Source: Sinohyriopsis cumingii
Lineage: Eukaryota; Mollusca; Bivalvia; Unionida; Unionidae
Length of the DNA: 64,000 nt
Direction of reading: 5' to 3'
NCBI GenBank assembly: GCA_028554795.2
Contig: CM068838.1
Coordinates: forward strand, 129,243,428 to 129,307,427
Under the pieces are notes generated by a model. The model was not told where the DNA came from. It did not search any database and saw only the letters and a program-made list of their open reading frames with translations. Below are positions 1 through 11,345 of the stretch, piece after piece. The position numbers and the translations under genes were made by a program. How positions within the stretch are numbered: the first letter of the stretch is position 1; each line of letters starts with the position of its first letter.

Positions 1-212
1 AGACTTTCATCTAGATGTTGAATTTATCATAGCGCTGACACAACAGCAGAATAAATCATTGTGCGAGCTGTAATTGTATAATGTTATGGCAGTACTGGAG
101 TAGTAATCCAAGACAATTTACCGTAGATAGAAAAGATAGTAGTCTTGGTCATACACGAGAAAATGTGATGCTGACCTGTCTTGAATGCAATCGACGTCGA
201 GGTGCTAGTTAA
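1..212 (+). pseudogene. Right-end fragment of viral replication gene, HNH nuclease domain (copy A)
   Basis: This is the C-terminal HNH endonuclease domain of the replication gene that is seen in longer form at 23,432-26,791. The core reads with CxxC-type zinc pairs and the short motif LTCLECNRRRG near 170-205, ending at a TAA at 210-212. Relative to copy B, this copy has one extra A near position 53-56, which throws the upstream part out of frame before the first Cys pair. The fragment is cut by the window edge, so the polymerase and helicase parts are not visible here. HNH domains of this type cut DNA using a His-metal finger; here the gene is broken. Assignment as HNH is confident; a surviving function is very unlikely. 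Confidence 0.75.
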
Positions 213-734
213 GTGAATGCGGCGGTAATTGTGTATCTTCAGGAATTACTGGTAATTGTTCACGTATAAATCCGCGTTGAGGAGCAGTTGAATCTAATCT
301 GTGGACGAGATATTGAAAACGTAAAGCAAATGTTGTGGAGACCAAAACCATAAATGAAACGAAATGGTACTGTTAATTTAAAGGTCAGTCATCTGCAGAA
401 CACAAATCCGATGATTTGAAGATAAAAGTAACTTGCAAAATTAAAGAGCGCCATACGAAGAAGAATAAAGTGAATTTCTATCCTCGGAAACACGTGTCAC
501 AACGGTATATCGGTATCTATATTATATCTAAGAGCTTGGTAGAGACAAGCAATCCATTTATCTTCATGGTTTTCTACAATATTGCCATAAATAACGGAAA
601 TTCCTGCATGTGTTTTCACTGATGCTTTAAGATTTGTAGTTAGAGAATCCCTATAGACTGTTAACAACCTAACGTGCCCGTGTGTGAAAAATGAAGTCTC
701 GACAAAATAATCCTTCTTGTAATTGAATGCTCAT
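205..734 (-). pseudogene. Terminal minus-strand viral gene, unknown function (copy A)
   Basis: The minus strand reads in three successive frames from an ATG at 734-732 to a stop at 207-205. A frameshift follows about ten codons after the start. A long middle section contains the motifs VRLLTVYRDSLTTN and NIVENHEDKWIACLY and ends in a TGA, and the last ~60 codons lie in another frame and end in HSLN. It meets the HNH gene tail to tail with an 8 bp overlap, which is virus-like packing. I do not recognise the family with certainty. The plus-strand reading over the same bases (416-622) is a shadow. The ATG lies only about 10 bases from the inferred right end of the viral element. Confidence 0.5.
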
Positions 735-1358
735 ACTAGGACTCTTCCCGGCCGGTAAATGACATTTCCTGGACCTTTTATTTTTTTTTTTTCTTCTCCT
801 TTTTTAGTAGCTTCCGGTTCTTTATTTCAGATAGAAACTGACAAATACCTGGTCTGTTTCATTTGAAAGATAATCTTCAAAGGTATTGCCTAATGTTAAT
901 GTGATATAATTTACTTACCTATTTTACAGTTAAAACTATACATTTATAGTTCTATATTTAATTCCCGAGAATAAAACATGTTAAACAAAAAACTGAAGCT
1001 AATGTTCTGTCGTTTTGTTCATTGTCATTTGACTTTCTGTTAGCCAAATATGTTCTGCTTACACAAATTTCTACATGAAAATTTGTTGAAGCCAATTGGA
1101 ACTATTCAAAAATATTTTAAACTAAATATTAACTTCTCTATATTGACCACTCATTCAAATGCTTCATATTTGTTGCTGTATTTGTATTCATTTTTGTGTT
1201 AAGTATAGACATTCAAAACACATACGGCTTCCCTGAGCATCAGTCCCTTGTATTCCTCCTTCCGTTTCATGTCTTTATCAGTAGATGACATTTTGTAAAC
1301 AAGTAGACGATTTATAGATAAACAACCTCTTTGCATTCTAACCAGTTACGATGTTCAA

Positions 1359-1361
<3 letters not shown>
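735..1361. other. Block A left end, no gene
   Basis: AT-rich sequence with a T-run at 780-792. It is shared with 27,314-27,933 and, from 743 on, with block C at 48,538-48,960. I see no coding signal. Confidence 0.6.
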
Positions 1362-1394
<33 letters not shown>

Positions 1395-1414
1395 TGTGTG
1401 TGTGTGTGTGTGTG
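1362..1414. repeat. (GT)n microsatellite
   Basis: About 53 bases of GT repeat with one interruption. The B copy at 27,934-27,953 has only about 20 bases, so the tract changed length after the duplication. Confidence 0.95.
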
Positions 1415-1417
1415 ATT

Positions 1418-1715
1418 TCGATATTGAACGTAACTTTAACAACTTTTCAGACCTTTCGATATGGTGTCTTCTGTGTGGCAGCTTATAGTAATATCAAACT
1501 CTGGGGCATGATGCCGCAGACATGCAGCATGGTATCGCACCCAGCCACACTATTCTGACATCAGGTCAACAGGTCCTGACATTAACCTCTTAATGCTGAG
1601 CGCTTATCGAGGCAGATGACATTACCATTTTTATAAGTCTTTGATATGACTCGGCCGGTGTTAGAACCCGCGACCTCGTGCAATCGCTTTAAGCACTAGG
1701 CCGCCGGAGCGGTCT
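1418..1715 (-). mobile_element. tRNA-derived SINE, degraded (block A)
   Basis: The sequence aligns with the better preserved copy at 59,430-59,744. On the minus strand the head starts near 1,713 with a recognisable tRNA A-box region (GGCCTAGTGCTTAAAGCG) and a decayed B box (GGGTTCTAACACC). The body runs towards 1,418. The B-box changes suggest it can no longer drive RNA polymerase III. The same insertion sits in block B at 27,955-28,254, so it predates that duplication. Confidence 0.7.
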
Positions 1716-1769
1716 CATCCAGTGTCTGGATCGTAGTATGTTTGCATGTCTATAATTATGTTTTGTAGT

Positions 1770-1829
1770 ATTATGTATGTATGTATGTATCTTTGTATGT
1801 ACATATGTACGTGTGTGCGTGCGTAAATG

Positions 1830-1896
<67 letters not shown>
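1770..1896. repeat. (ATGT)n and (AT)n microsatellite
   Basis: Short ATGT repeats at about 1,773-1,810 are followed by about 65 bases of AT repeat at 1,832-1,896. The B copy (28,371-28,398) is much shorter. Confidence 0.95.
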
Positions 1897-1899
<3 letters not shown>

Positions 1900-2147
1900 T
1901 GTGTAATTATGCATGTATATATGTATCCATTTATGTTTCTTTGAGTGTAAAACGTTACAAACCAAAATATAACAATGTGAAAGATCAAAACATAATCTTT
2001 ATTAAAGCTTTATGTAAAGAAAATTATTATTCACTTTAGATACCCAGACTTATAGATCAAATTTTTATTAATTATAAGATACTATCATTAGGAAGTAAAA
2101 TATATTAATATATATGGATATATTTCTTTCTTACGCAAACAGTATTT

Positions 2148-2762
2148 CTATTGAAACGAAAGGTATCCACCTAACTGAGTCCCGTCTTTATGAAAACTTC
2201 GAAAGATGTTTCCTGAAATTCTTCCTTTGTGGTCATTGCTCATAGGTTCAGAGCCGTTATAGATATCTGCCTTGTATCCACCTAATGCTCCTCTTCCGTT
2301 AATATTACCGATTGATCTGTCCAAGACATAGCTACTTCCATCGTTCCGGCTGTTCCCTTGTATGGCACTATGCCCGATGTCCGAGTTTCCATAATCTCTG
2401 GAGCCATCCCAGCTTTGTTCTCCGTATTGGTCTCTGTGTATGATCGGTTCGTCATAGCTGTTTGCTCCGTTTCCGATTGATATTCCACTTTCTTTGGTAT
2501 TGCCGACTGATCTGTCTAAGACATAGCTGCCTCCATTGTGCGGGTAGTCCAACGGTCCGCCGTTATACCCTAAGTCCCAGTTACCATAGTTTCTGGTCCC
2601 GTCCAAGCCATGTGCTCCGGATCTGTCTCCTAATATGTCCGGTCCGTGTCCATGTGCTCCGGATCTGTCTCCTAATATGTCCGGTCCGTGTCCAGTAGGT
2701 CTCGGAAAACCGCTGACTAAGACAGCGAGGCCCAACAACAATGCAATGGCAAGGAGGTTCAT
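2148..2762 (-). CDS. Secreted Gly/Asp/Ser/Asn-rich repeat protein (copy A)
   Basis: The gene encodes 204 residues, read without a break from the ATG at 2,762. The N-terminus [18 protein letters not shown] is a clear signal peptide with likely cleavage before FPRPTG. The frame stays open upstream through a (TA)n tract, but that is low-complexity sequence, so the Met before the hydrophobic run is the better start. The mature protein has no cysteine. It holds two perfect tandem copies of a 13-residue unit built on [13 protein letters not shown], then two ~62-residue repeats that each contain DGxRxYGN and SYVLDRSxGN. Composition suggests a secreted matrix, mucus or cuticle-like protein; this is inference and I do not recognise a family. 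The B copy differs at four residues and the C copy is dead. A large (TA)n tract starts 32 bases upstream of the start codon. Confidence 0.75.
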   Translation of the reverse strand: MNLLAIALLLGLAVLVSGFPRPTGHGPDILGDRSGAHGHGPDILGDRSGAHGLDGTRNYGNWDLGYNGGPLDYPHNGGSYVLDRSVGNTKESGISIGNGANSYDEPIIHRDQYGEQSWDGSRDYGNSDIGHSAIQGNSRNDGSSYVLDRSIGNINGRGALGGYKADIYNGSEPMSNDHKGRISGNIFRSFHKDGTQLGGYLSFQ

Positions 2763-2793
2763 CTCTGCGTGCTGCTCCCTATTGATGAAATGC

Positions 2794-2878
<85 letters not shown>

Positions 2879-2879
2879 T

Positions 2880-2956
<77 letters not shown>
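2794..2956. repeat. (TA)n tract upstream of secreted-protein gene A
   Basis: 163 bases of TA repeat with one TAGATAGA interruption near 2,875. It ends 32 bases from the start codon of the minus-strand gene, so it probably lies in its promoter or 5' UTR. The B copy (29,302-29,355) is 54 bases. Confidence 0.95.
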
Positions 2957-2959
<3 letters not shown>

Positions 2960-3902
2960 AAACTGAATGTGCAGACGAGTAGCTTTGCTTCAGCATTTGT
3001 ATATTAGTATGCAGATTACTTGATATATACATAGTCGGTGTCTCTTCCAATAGCGAATAATCTCACCTTTTTCTTAATACTCTCGACGCAAAATGTGTGT
3101 ATCTAAGACCTTTCTGTATATATATATGGAAGGAAGACAATGCTGTAAAGTATAAATGAAATGAATTTTTAAATATATAAATGATAGGAGGACCCCAAAA
3201 TCTTACCTTGTCGAAGGCAACAATCTTCCAAACACTTTATGACTCTTGTAGCTTGGACGTTTTATACTGATTCCATGAAGTGATATTTCTGCGTTCGTCA
3301 TGACTACCGGCATCATTTACAACAAGCGCCTCGGGCAAAATGTAATCAATCACCCATAATCTTATGCCGAGTGGAAACGGAAATAAGTGCTAAATTTCTG
3401 TTCCACTTTACTTGAACTGCGTCATGTTATATCACAATTTGGGACTAACTCTGTAACTTATGATAAAATTCATATTGATTATGGAATATTTATCACAACC
3501 TTTACGTCAGAGAAACTAACATTTATTGGCCTCAATCAGCAAACAAAATCAACTAAATAAATCTCACCTCAATTCTTTAAGTATAGTTACGGTTCAAAAC
3601 TACTTTAATACACTCAAAAGAATGTAATCTATCCACAACCGTTGACCACATTTGTATGCACACTCGATTATCACTGTCACTCTGACTTATCCAAACATTC
3701 CAATATCGATATTTTGTTAATATCATTTTGACATTTAAAGCCAATAATTACAATTCTCACCTGACTTCAATTGAAGATTTAACATTGATTTGGGAATCTT
3801 CTACATAGCATAAGTAAGTCCCAAATATGTAGTTAAGAATTCGAATGTACCGAACATTGTTTCAAGTTCATTCTTCCTAATTGAAAAATAACACATTTTA
3901 TC
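2957..3902. other. Block A spacer with the identity breakpoint
   Basis: No coding signal. The sequence is nearly identical to 29,356-30,261 up to about 3,865, where similarity to block B drops abruptly. Diverged matches are found in block C (51,990-53,300) and copy D (62,270-62,640). Confidence 0.6.
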
Positions 3903-4147
3903 CCCTAGTAGTCGAGTGGTCAAATGCGATTGCTTCTACATACACACAGACACCATATTTCGCACACATCTCATCTCTGTGCAGATGGGTCGAGACATAG
4001 TTCGATCATAGTGGGTAGTAGAGAAAGCTTGGCGTTAGTTTCGCATGGAGTCTGCGTCTTTTCGGGTCAACCTTACATCAAATACACTGACCGCGCTGTA
4101 TGACCTATCATGTGCTGAGTAACTGACGTTAAACCACACAAATTACT
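3903..4147 (+). mobile_element. SINE of a second family (block A)
   Basis: A tRNA-like head (TAGTCGAGTGGTCAAATGCG) is separated from a B-box-like sequence by ~60 bases. It is followed by the body AGAAAGCTTGGCGTTAG and an end reading GACGTTAAACCACACAAA. Paralogous copies lie at 30,300-30,540 and 53,332-53,575, and an independent copy with an intact B box (GGGTTCGAGTC) lies at 54,243-54,440. Confidence 0.6.
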
Positions 4148-4837
4148 GGGTCTGTCAGTAAATACACCACATGCTTTTGTTTATCATGGTGTGGTTTAAA
4201 TTTTGTGGTTTAGCATCGGATATTAAAGCAAGAATGAATGTTTTAAGTAAACAACATTGTTATAAAAAAATAGAACCATGATGTAGGTCAACCCCCATCC
4301 TAAAGCATTCAACGTTGTCAACAATTTTAGGAATTTCTAATGAAAAACTAATAGTATATACTTAGTTGAAGTAAACATGTTTACCTCCATTACTTTCGTT
4401 GTGAATATTTAATATAAAATGGTACAGCAATATTAGCTATGTATAATACTGTATAGAAAATAAATGTCGCTAGTTAGGTTTACCATTGTCATCATTTCGG
4501 ACAAAGCTCAGTTGCAAAAAATAAATATATAAATATATATCACATAAAGTCATTTAGAAATGCCAACAAACTACCCAAATTAAATATTTATCACAGAAGA
4601 ACCTCATTCTGACTTCCTTCTAAGATCTGACAAATCCAGATGAACTCTTCAAAATGTACTTAGCTTTTACTGCTGGATAGGCTTTTGCTTTCTGACCATG
4701 TACCCAAGCAATTTTTGAGTAGGAACATACAACCCAAGAACTTATAATATGTTTCAATTAAGTCTGCTGAATGAAAACTAAACCTTTACTGATATTGAAT
4801 GACGCATTAGGGGTTGATTTAGTCTATTCTTTAAAAC
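4148..4837. other. Block A spacer
   Basis: AT-rich sequence shared at lower identity with 30,541-31,234 and 53,576-54,663. I see no gene. Confidence 0.5.
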
Positions 4838-5131
4838 GTGCATTCCTTGCCAACAGTTATTTCCTCACTCATTGATATACATTTTAGAAACCAACTGGTA
4901 TTTCTCGACCAGCTGAAGGGTCCATTGGGCAATATGTGCAGAATATTTCCAGATGAAATCCCATCTTTGACAAGTTGTAAATGTGCGTGGAAGAACACTA
5001 GCAAGCACAATATGCCATCACGAATTTCTTGTGTATATCAGACGAGAACTTGGGATACACCTTTTTTTGCCAAATTAAGCTCAGCAACATGGAAATCCAA
5101 ATTATTGCATTCTCGTGAAATAGCTTGGTGA
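4838..5131 (+). other. Coding-like conserved segment (copy A)
   Basis: An open frame of 97 residues contains LKGPLGNMCRIFPDEIPS. The same protein-level pattern recurs at 31,235-31,456 (B), about 54,664-54,905 (C) and, inverted, at 58,563-58,760, where residues are kept better than bases. This looks like an old exon or a piece of an unrecognised mobile element. I do not recognise a family, and splice sites are not obvious. Confidence 0.35.
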
Positions 5132-5527
5132 CGTTTTCAGCGTCTTTTGATATCCAATCAGATACAAATATTATAGATTTTCAAAGGTGTGGAGAAATCC
5201 TGTGTGCCTCCTGCAACATAAACGTTGAGCACTAGTATATATCAATATATTAATAAGCGTGGTGCCAGTCTTAGGCGGAATCTAGCCCACTACACAAAGG
5301 CAACATACTCAGCGTGTTTTAAATTTTGCATATATCTGCATACCACATTTAAGAATTTAGGCTATTTTCAAGATAAAGTTTGTGTTTCATCGTTTCTCTT
5401 CTATTTCCTACTTTATAAGTTGGATTTAGTTACTCTCAATCCTTTTGAGAATAGAAATGATGACATGAAGATAAAGAAAGGCGTATTTTTACTAAAGTTA
5501 TTGAGTTTTGAAACAACATATCACAGT
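5132..5527. other. Block A spacer
   Basis: The open frame at 5,225-5,596 runs into a GT repeat and has no counterpart of similar length in B or C, so I do not call it a gene. Confidence 0.5.
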
Positions 5528-5554
5528 TATGTATGTGTGTGTGTGTGTGTGTGT

Positions 5555-5595
<41 letters not shown>
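5528..5595. repeat. (GT)n microsatellite
   Basis: About 68 bases of GT repeat. The corresponding tract in B (31,957-32,000) is (ATGT)n and in C (55,425-55,460) is (GT)n. Confidence 0.95.
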
Positions 5596-5597
<2 letters not shown>

Positions 5598-5929
5598 CCT
5601 AAACAAAGTCGTTCGTTCCATTCAAATAATCATGAACAATTTTAAAAATATATTTGATAACATGCAAATATTAATTTAAAAAATCAGGTGAAACCATTAT
5701 CCTCTACGCACAGTGAAAGCTAACATGTCTATGAGTAAGGTGACAAGATGCGATCGTCTAATTAGTCCAATCAATTTCTCTAAAGAGAACAAATCCTAAC
5801 AATTTAATTCGGTGATATGCAAATTACTTGTTGTCTAATTAGTAACCTAGATCTCATCCAGGCCATTCAACAACTCGTAAATTAATTCAGTATTATCCCA
5901 AACTATTGTTTTTGTTGATACGAATAATA

Positions 5930-6760
5930 TCACGTGTTTAACGTTCATTGATGTCAGTAAAGGTTTTGAAGGGTATTGATTAAGTGGTTACATTATAAGT
6001 TTGGAAATATGTAATTGCCGGGAAATATGTATCATGGCTCCAAAGCTACTTATCAAACCGTAATCAGAGAGTTGTCTTTCTTTCAGACTTCAGTACCAGC
6101 ACAATATCCGATAACTTCACGGGTTTCCAAGGGTTCTAAGGTAAGGCCTTTACTGTTATCGTTTTTATGTCAGCGATACAATACTTCAACTCGATTTCCG
6201 ATTATTTTTATTGATGATGCTTCACTTGCGATTTCCATTATAGACCCTTTATAAGTACCAAGGATTGTAAACAATGGTCTCGAAAAACTAAATGCAAGGA
6301 GTTAACATCCTTGTTACTTTATACACTTCGTAAACAGACATTTTATTAACCGCATAAAGGAAATAGAAGGCATCTCACTATCGTCTACCCAACTACCAAA
6401 GCGTCACACCCATCACTATCAGACTTCATTTTTAGAGATGTTCTTTCTCCCGTGTATGACTTCCGTTGGGATTCTTACCGTGAAGACATCCGAAATCTCC
6501 TAATCCGTTTTTTATATTTGAAAATTATTTATCTTATTTAACTGACTGACATATTATTGTATTACCATATTGTCAAAGGTTACTTTAATAACCTATATAC
6601 AGAACATCGATACTCATATAGTCCCCGCAAATCTTTACAGAATTAATTCGGTTAACTCTCCCGTGTGTGCACGTCGCCATGACGATGAAGATGCAGAACA
6701 CCTTTTTTTATTTTGCCCCTTATTTAATAAAAGAAGTTACTTCGTTCTATAGTTTCAGAC
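5930..6760 (+). mobile_element. Old non-LTR retrotransposon fragment, reverse transcriptase (block A)
   Basis: Discontinuous reverse-transcriptase pieces appear in order: FIDVSKGFE (compare the usual D-x-SKAFD motif) near 5,945, FIDDASLAIS (compare the FADD catalytic motif, here with Ile-Asp) near 6,205, and a Cys/His-rich C-terminal motif HDDEDAEHLFLFCP near 6,680-6,720. Stops and frameshifts separate them. The same remnant sits in B (32,340-32,830) and C (55,930-57,010), so it was present before the blocks were duplicated. Confidence 0.6.
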
Positions 6761-9180
6761 ACACGTTGTCTAACTCCGGTTTTAGCACTGAAAAGTGTAG
6801 TCGGACTAACAAATTCGGTCATATTTCGGAATGTTCAGAAATATATACACTTAAAAGAACGATTTTGTTAGGGACAATCATATTCTCTGTAACAAATTTG
6901 TAAATATATAAAATGGACAAGGTGACTATAACGTGTAAAATATATTCTCTCTCATTAATTAAATGTAACCAGTAAAATATCTTCTCTCTCTCTCATTAAT
7001 TATTTACATAATTAACTACACGAATATGTTCATTCCCTATACTTTGAAATATCACCTGTCCTTACATTCAGGAAATGTTTTACCTGGTTCTTTTAATGTA
7101 CTTGAATGGTTTTTTTTATTAAATGAATGTCATCTTTGTATCATTTCTATACATTGTTGGAATGCACCCAGGTAAGTTAAACAACTCGTGAACAATTCCA
7201 TATTATTTATCAAAACAATAGTAAAATATTTTCGAAACAATTCTTATATCTTCCTTCAAGAGATCACGAGGTGCTGGCTTTGACATTGACTTAAAACTAT
7301 TGGATCAGAAATGAAAGAAAGTGTGTGTAGTTATGTAACACTGGTCTACAGCCAAAATGCTTCCGAAACAAATGTTGTGAAACTTTGCTAATTCTGGGTC
7401 ACTGAGAACGAAAATGATGCTTAAAATTGTTGATTGGCTCAAGTTTGAAAGATATGATAATGGGTCAGTATATATGACCCTTGATTTGGGAATGGCGAAA
7501 GTTAAGTGAGTTATAAAGGAAAGGTATCTCAGTTTAAACTAGCAATGACTAAAATACATTTTTGGCTTGATCTGTAAATAATCTATGACATGGTTTGGAC
7601 AGTACTTGCTTTTTAGGCAAAACAATGAATGATACTATATAAAGCTGGTATTGCGTCATAGATGATATGATTTTTATCATGTTATTACAAGAAGTAATGG
7701 ATGATACAATCATAACTAAGCTTACATCACTCAGCTGAACAAATTGCCATATATCAGCTCAAACAATCAACTAGTGTCGTGCTATCATATTTGTCAGTGT
7801 TTGATTTTGCAACGAGACATATTTATGTTGGGTCTAAGTGAGCAGAGATGCTTCGTACTTGTGGGAACATTGAGATAACTTGTGGTGAAGTTACTTTTGT
7901 ATAAAAAGCAGTGTTCAGGTCCCCACCCTTTCATTACACCCTCATCACCCTAAAAATTTAAACAATATATGCAAATTAATATATTATTCATCACAAAAAT
8001 TAGAAGGCACAGAGTTCCAAATGTAATATGGCAGCCCCTTCAAATTTGTTGATATAATATGAGATGGGAGACAGGGACGGGTGGGGGATGGAACTGGTAT
8101 ATCGTCCATTAGGGACAGATTCCTCAAGATGATCAGATCCACTCTCTCATGCCCTCCCATAGTCACTCATCGCATTCCTACTCTTGCAAATCTAATAATA
8201 TTGCAATGAAATACCTTTTTTAAAATTCAAATTTTCATCATTTTAATTTTTTTTTTCTCTCTCCATCCCACCTAGTAAGCAGGTATGCCATACTTAAAGA
8301 AAAGATTAATTACTGACTATTAATATTACTATCTTGTAGAACCTTTTAATCTTAACACTGATAGGTGCAATAAACATTTGGGACAGGGTACTGACCGAAC
8401 CTAGTAAGGAACGCATGATGGTGTGATACCAATGCAACGCGGCTAACGCGAGGTAGTACGGGTCACACCTGATCTCCCCAAAGGGGCGGTCAATAAATAA
8501 GAACATTACGAACACAACAACATTAGGGATTAGAAGAACACCACTAAGAAATACGAGAAAGTAAAACCAAACACAGAACATACACTCACACAATTTATTT
8601 TAACCTTACATGTTTTTCCTTTTTTTCTTCCATATTTTCTATAAATAAAAAAAATAATTAGATAGAAACCTGGTAGGGAAAACAACTCCATTTGTGAAGA
8701 GCCAAAACCCTACCAGACCACCCTGCTTTTCTAGATAGTCCTTCTAAAATAATACAAATTGAATAAAAATTTGATTCCTCAATTGACGTCCAAACAAAAA
8801 CACAATCATACATAACAATATAGCAATACACATAAAACAAACACTGGACACCATTGATCTTTGGCAAAGATCACAAATTAAAGAAGAATCAATAAACCAT
8901 TCTAGGTTTATCCAAATTGAGTCTATATAAAACACTAGTTTAGGACAGTGCATAAACCCAAATCCAATTTTTTTTTTACATTTTATCTAAATTCTATTTT
9001 TTTTACACGTGCACAATCACAGTTAATGGAACAACATACAGACATAAAAACATTTAATCTTTCCTATCTATGATGACTCTGAGAGGGACCGCACCAATAA
9101 AGGAAAAGTGCGTCTGTTATTAACTAATCGTTTCCATTGATGTGCCTGATGTCAATATTATATTCCTGTAACAACAAACT
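6761..9180. other. Block A, no recognisable gene
   Basis: Positions 6,761-7,345 still align with blocks B and C and include a short CT-rich stretch near 6,980. After 7,345 the sequence has no partner in the window. It may include the downstream part (3' region or LTR) of the minus-strand Gmr1-like element, but I could not match two LTRs. Confidence 0.5.
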
Positions 9181-9555
9181 CTACCCTAGCAGTCTTTGGT
9201 TTTTATTTTTGATCTTGCCGACGAAAGTACGGAGGTTGTGGTCACTAAAGACAATAATCGAAGAAGGAGCTGAATTAAGGTAAACTTCATAATGTTGTAA
9301 TGCTAATATCAAATCCAAACATTCCTTCTCGACTGTTGAATCATTTCTTTGGTACTTATTTAATTTCTTAGAAAAGTAGCATACTAGATGATCAATACCA
9401 TTTTCATCTTCTTGAATCAAAACTGCTCCAACTCCAGAATCACTTGCATCAACAGACAATTTAAACGACTGGCTGAAATCTGGAGCTGTAAGAACTGGCG
9501 CGCTTTTAAGTATGGCTTTCAACAGGGAATTCAGAGATAGCCTTGACCTTTGCAT
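9181..9555 (-). pseudogene. Gmr1-like element, RNase H domain
   Basis: This 124-residue open frame is Ty3/gypsy-type RNase H. It follows the reverse transcriptase and shows the acidic residues in VDASDSG, TVEKE and FSDH in the expected order. It digests the RNA of the RNA/DNA hybrid in reverse transcription. The frame itself is intact, but it is cut off from its reverse transcriptase by stops. Confidence 0.8.
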
Positions 9556-9659
9556 CTATTGGTTTAACATGTCCATGTCCCACGATATGTCCTAGAAAAG
9601 GTACACTAGCACTGCATAACTCACTTTTGGATAAATTAATTGTCCAACTTGTATCTGTG

Positions 9660-10030
9660 AGTCTGTCAAAGAATTTCCAAATCGTTGCTAGATGTTCTTC
9701 CCAGGAGTCAGTGTAGATGATGACATTATCGATGCAGCATCACAATTGTCTAGACCAGAGGTAATCATATTCATGAGACGCTGAAATGTACTTGGAGACC
9801 CTTTCATCCCAAACTGCATCACTTTATATAGGTAAAGTCCATCTGGAGTCACGAATGCCGAAATTTCCTTTGCTCTTTCCGTTAGTAGAATCTGCCAAAA
9901 TCTATTCAGAAGGTCAAATTTGGTGACATACTTGACATTCCCGATCTTATTAATACAGACATCAATTCTTGGTAATGGGAATGAATCTCTTTTTGTCACA
10001 CTATTCACCTTCCTATAATCAGTACACATA
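9660..10030 (-). pseudogene. Gmr1-like element, reverse transcriptase domain
   Basis: The Ty3/gypsy palm is recognisable: CTDYRKVNSVTK, SFPLPRID, KFDLLNRFWQI and FGMKGSPSTFQRLMN in order. The catalytic region downstream is out of frame, and where the Tyr-x-Asp-Asp box should be I read IDN in another frame, so the enzyme is dead. It is the same family as 50,199-50,737. Confidence 0.85.
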
Positions 10031-10528
10031 CGGAAAGTTTTATCTAGTTATGGAACAAGTATGCATGGTGAACTCCAATCACTTTTAGTGGGTTCAATAA
10101 AATCATTCTCAAGCAAATATCGAATTTGCTTTCTCAAGTGTTCCTGTCTGAGAGGGTTTGTTCTGTACGGATGTTGTTTCACAGGTTTGGAATTTAGAAT
10201 TTCAACGTCAAGAAACATTTTGTTCGTTCTTGTAGGAAAATATGGAAATTAGTGCTCATATTCAAATAATAACTGTTTAAGTTCACTTCTTTCCTGCTCT
10301 TGCAAATATGAAAATTTCTGGTCCAGATCGTTCATAATTTCTGAATTCCGAAGATTTGTCACTCCAATACCATTAGAATCCGATGATATTTCTTCACTTA
10401 AATCTACACTGAGTGGGACAGGTACAACTAAATTAATTGCATGTTTAACCTGGCTATCTCTTCCAATATACTGGTAATCATATAATTTATTTAGATCACA
10501 GGAGCACTCATATTATAAATTAACTCAT

Positions 10529-11345
10529 TCATTTTCTTCTTACCCTTCTAAGGACCGTAATATCTAATCTGAAGAAACATTTGAAGAATGGGCAAGAGAG
10601 ACAGAACCAAATATTACCAAACTCAAAAATTCTCTCCGTATATGTTCTGTCAAATCGTAATTTAACTTTTGACTTGAATTGCTGAATGCCAAATTCAAGC
10701 ATAATAGGCTGGACAGTTCTAGACCTAAAATTTGCCCATTGACCTGATTGGATAGACTTGGGAAGGCCAAATTGAGTAAAAACCTTTATCAAAGTTTTAA
10801 TATTTTCCTCAAAGGAATTGTCTCTGGAAACCTTGTTGACGTACACATAATGGTAAACATGTATTGGTTACCTGACTTAGTCTTGGATAAGTGGCCAACA
10901 CAATCGACCCTAATTTTAATAAATGGTTCGTCAAAGGCAGAAATAGGTTGTAAATGAACCTTGAGAATTTTCTGATTTGGTTTTCCCACCATTTGACAGG
11001 TATGACAAGATCTACAGTATTTACTGACATCACATTTGATTTTGGCCAATATAAGTGAGTTAAGATCTTGTGATAAGTTGTATTGATCCCTAAATGACCA
11101 GCCAATACAGTTTCATGGGTCCGACTAAGTAATTCCTGTCTGTAAGGTTTTGGAACCACAATTTGATAGTTCTCTGACCATTCGCCATCAGCAGGTACAT
11201 CGGAAGGTCTCGATTTTCTCATAAGAATTCCATTTTTAATGAAATAACAGACAGGAACTTCAGTAGCTTCAGTTTCACTAATGACCATTTGAAACAAACA
11301 GGAGATCTCTGAAAATTCAATACTGGTCACAACAGAAGGAAACAA
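10529..11345 (-). pseudogene. Gmr1-like element, integrase domain, upstream of RT
   Basis: An integrase with the zinc-binding HHCC module (HLGINTTYHKI followed by CRSCHTC) and the start of the catalytic core (first Asp in IRVDCVG) is read on the minus strand in alternating frames. The second catalytic position lies in KSIQSGQWANF, where the usual Asp is Gly. A GPY/F-like C-terminal module follows in broken form near 10,560. In transcription order this lies before the reverse transcriptase at 10,030, the reverse of the usual Ty3/gypsy order and as described for the Gmr1 lineage. Confidence 0.75.

Noticed and set aside
416-622. Plus-strand 68-residue frame, repeated at 26,995-27,201
   Set aside because: Shadow of the minus-strand terminal viral gene. 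Its duplication is explained by the duplicated region, and the minus-strand frames have better protein character.
1689-2039. Open frames on both strands through the (TA)n tract
   Set aside because: Produced by the repeat (Tyr-Ile runs); no independent support.
2763-3050. N-terminal extension of the secreted protein to a Met at 3,050
   Set aside because: It would translate the (TA)n tract into a long Ile-Tyr run in front of a perfect signal peptide, and the tract length differs threefold between copies.
5225-5596. 123-residue plus-strand frame in block A
   Set aside because: Ends in a GT repeat and has no equivalent frame in blocks B or C.
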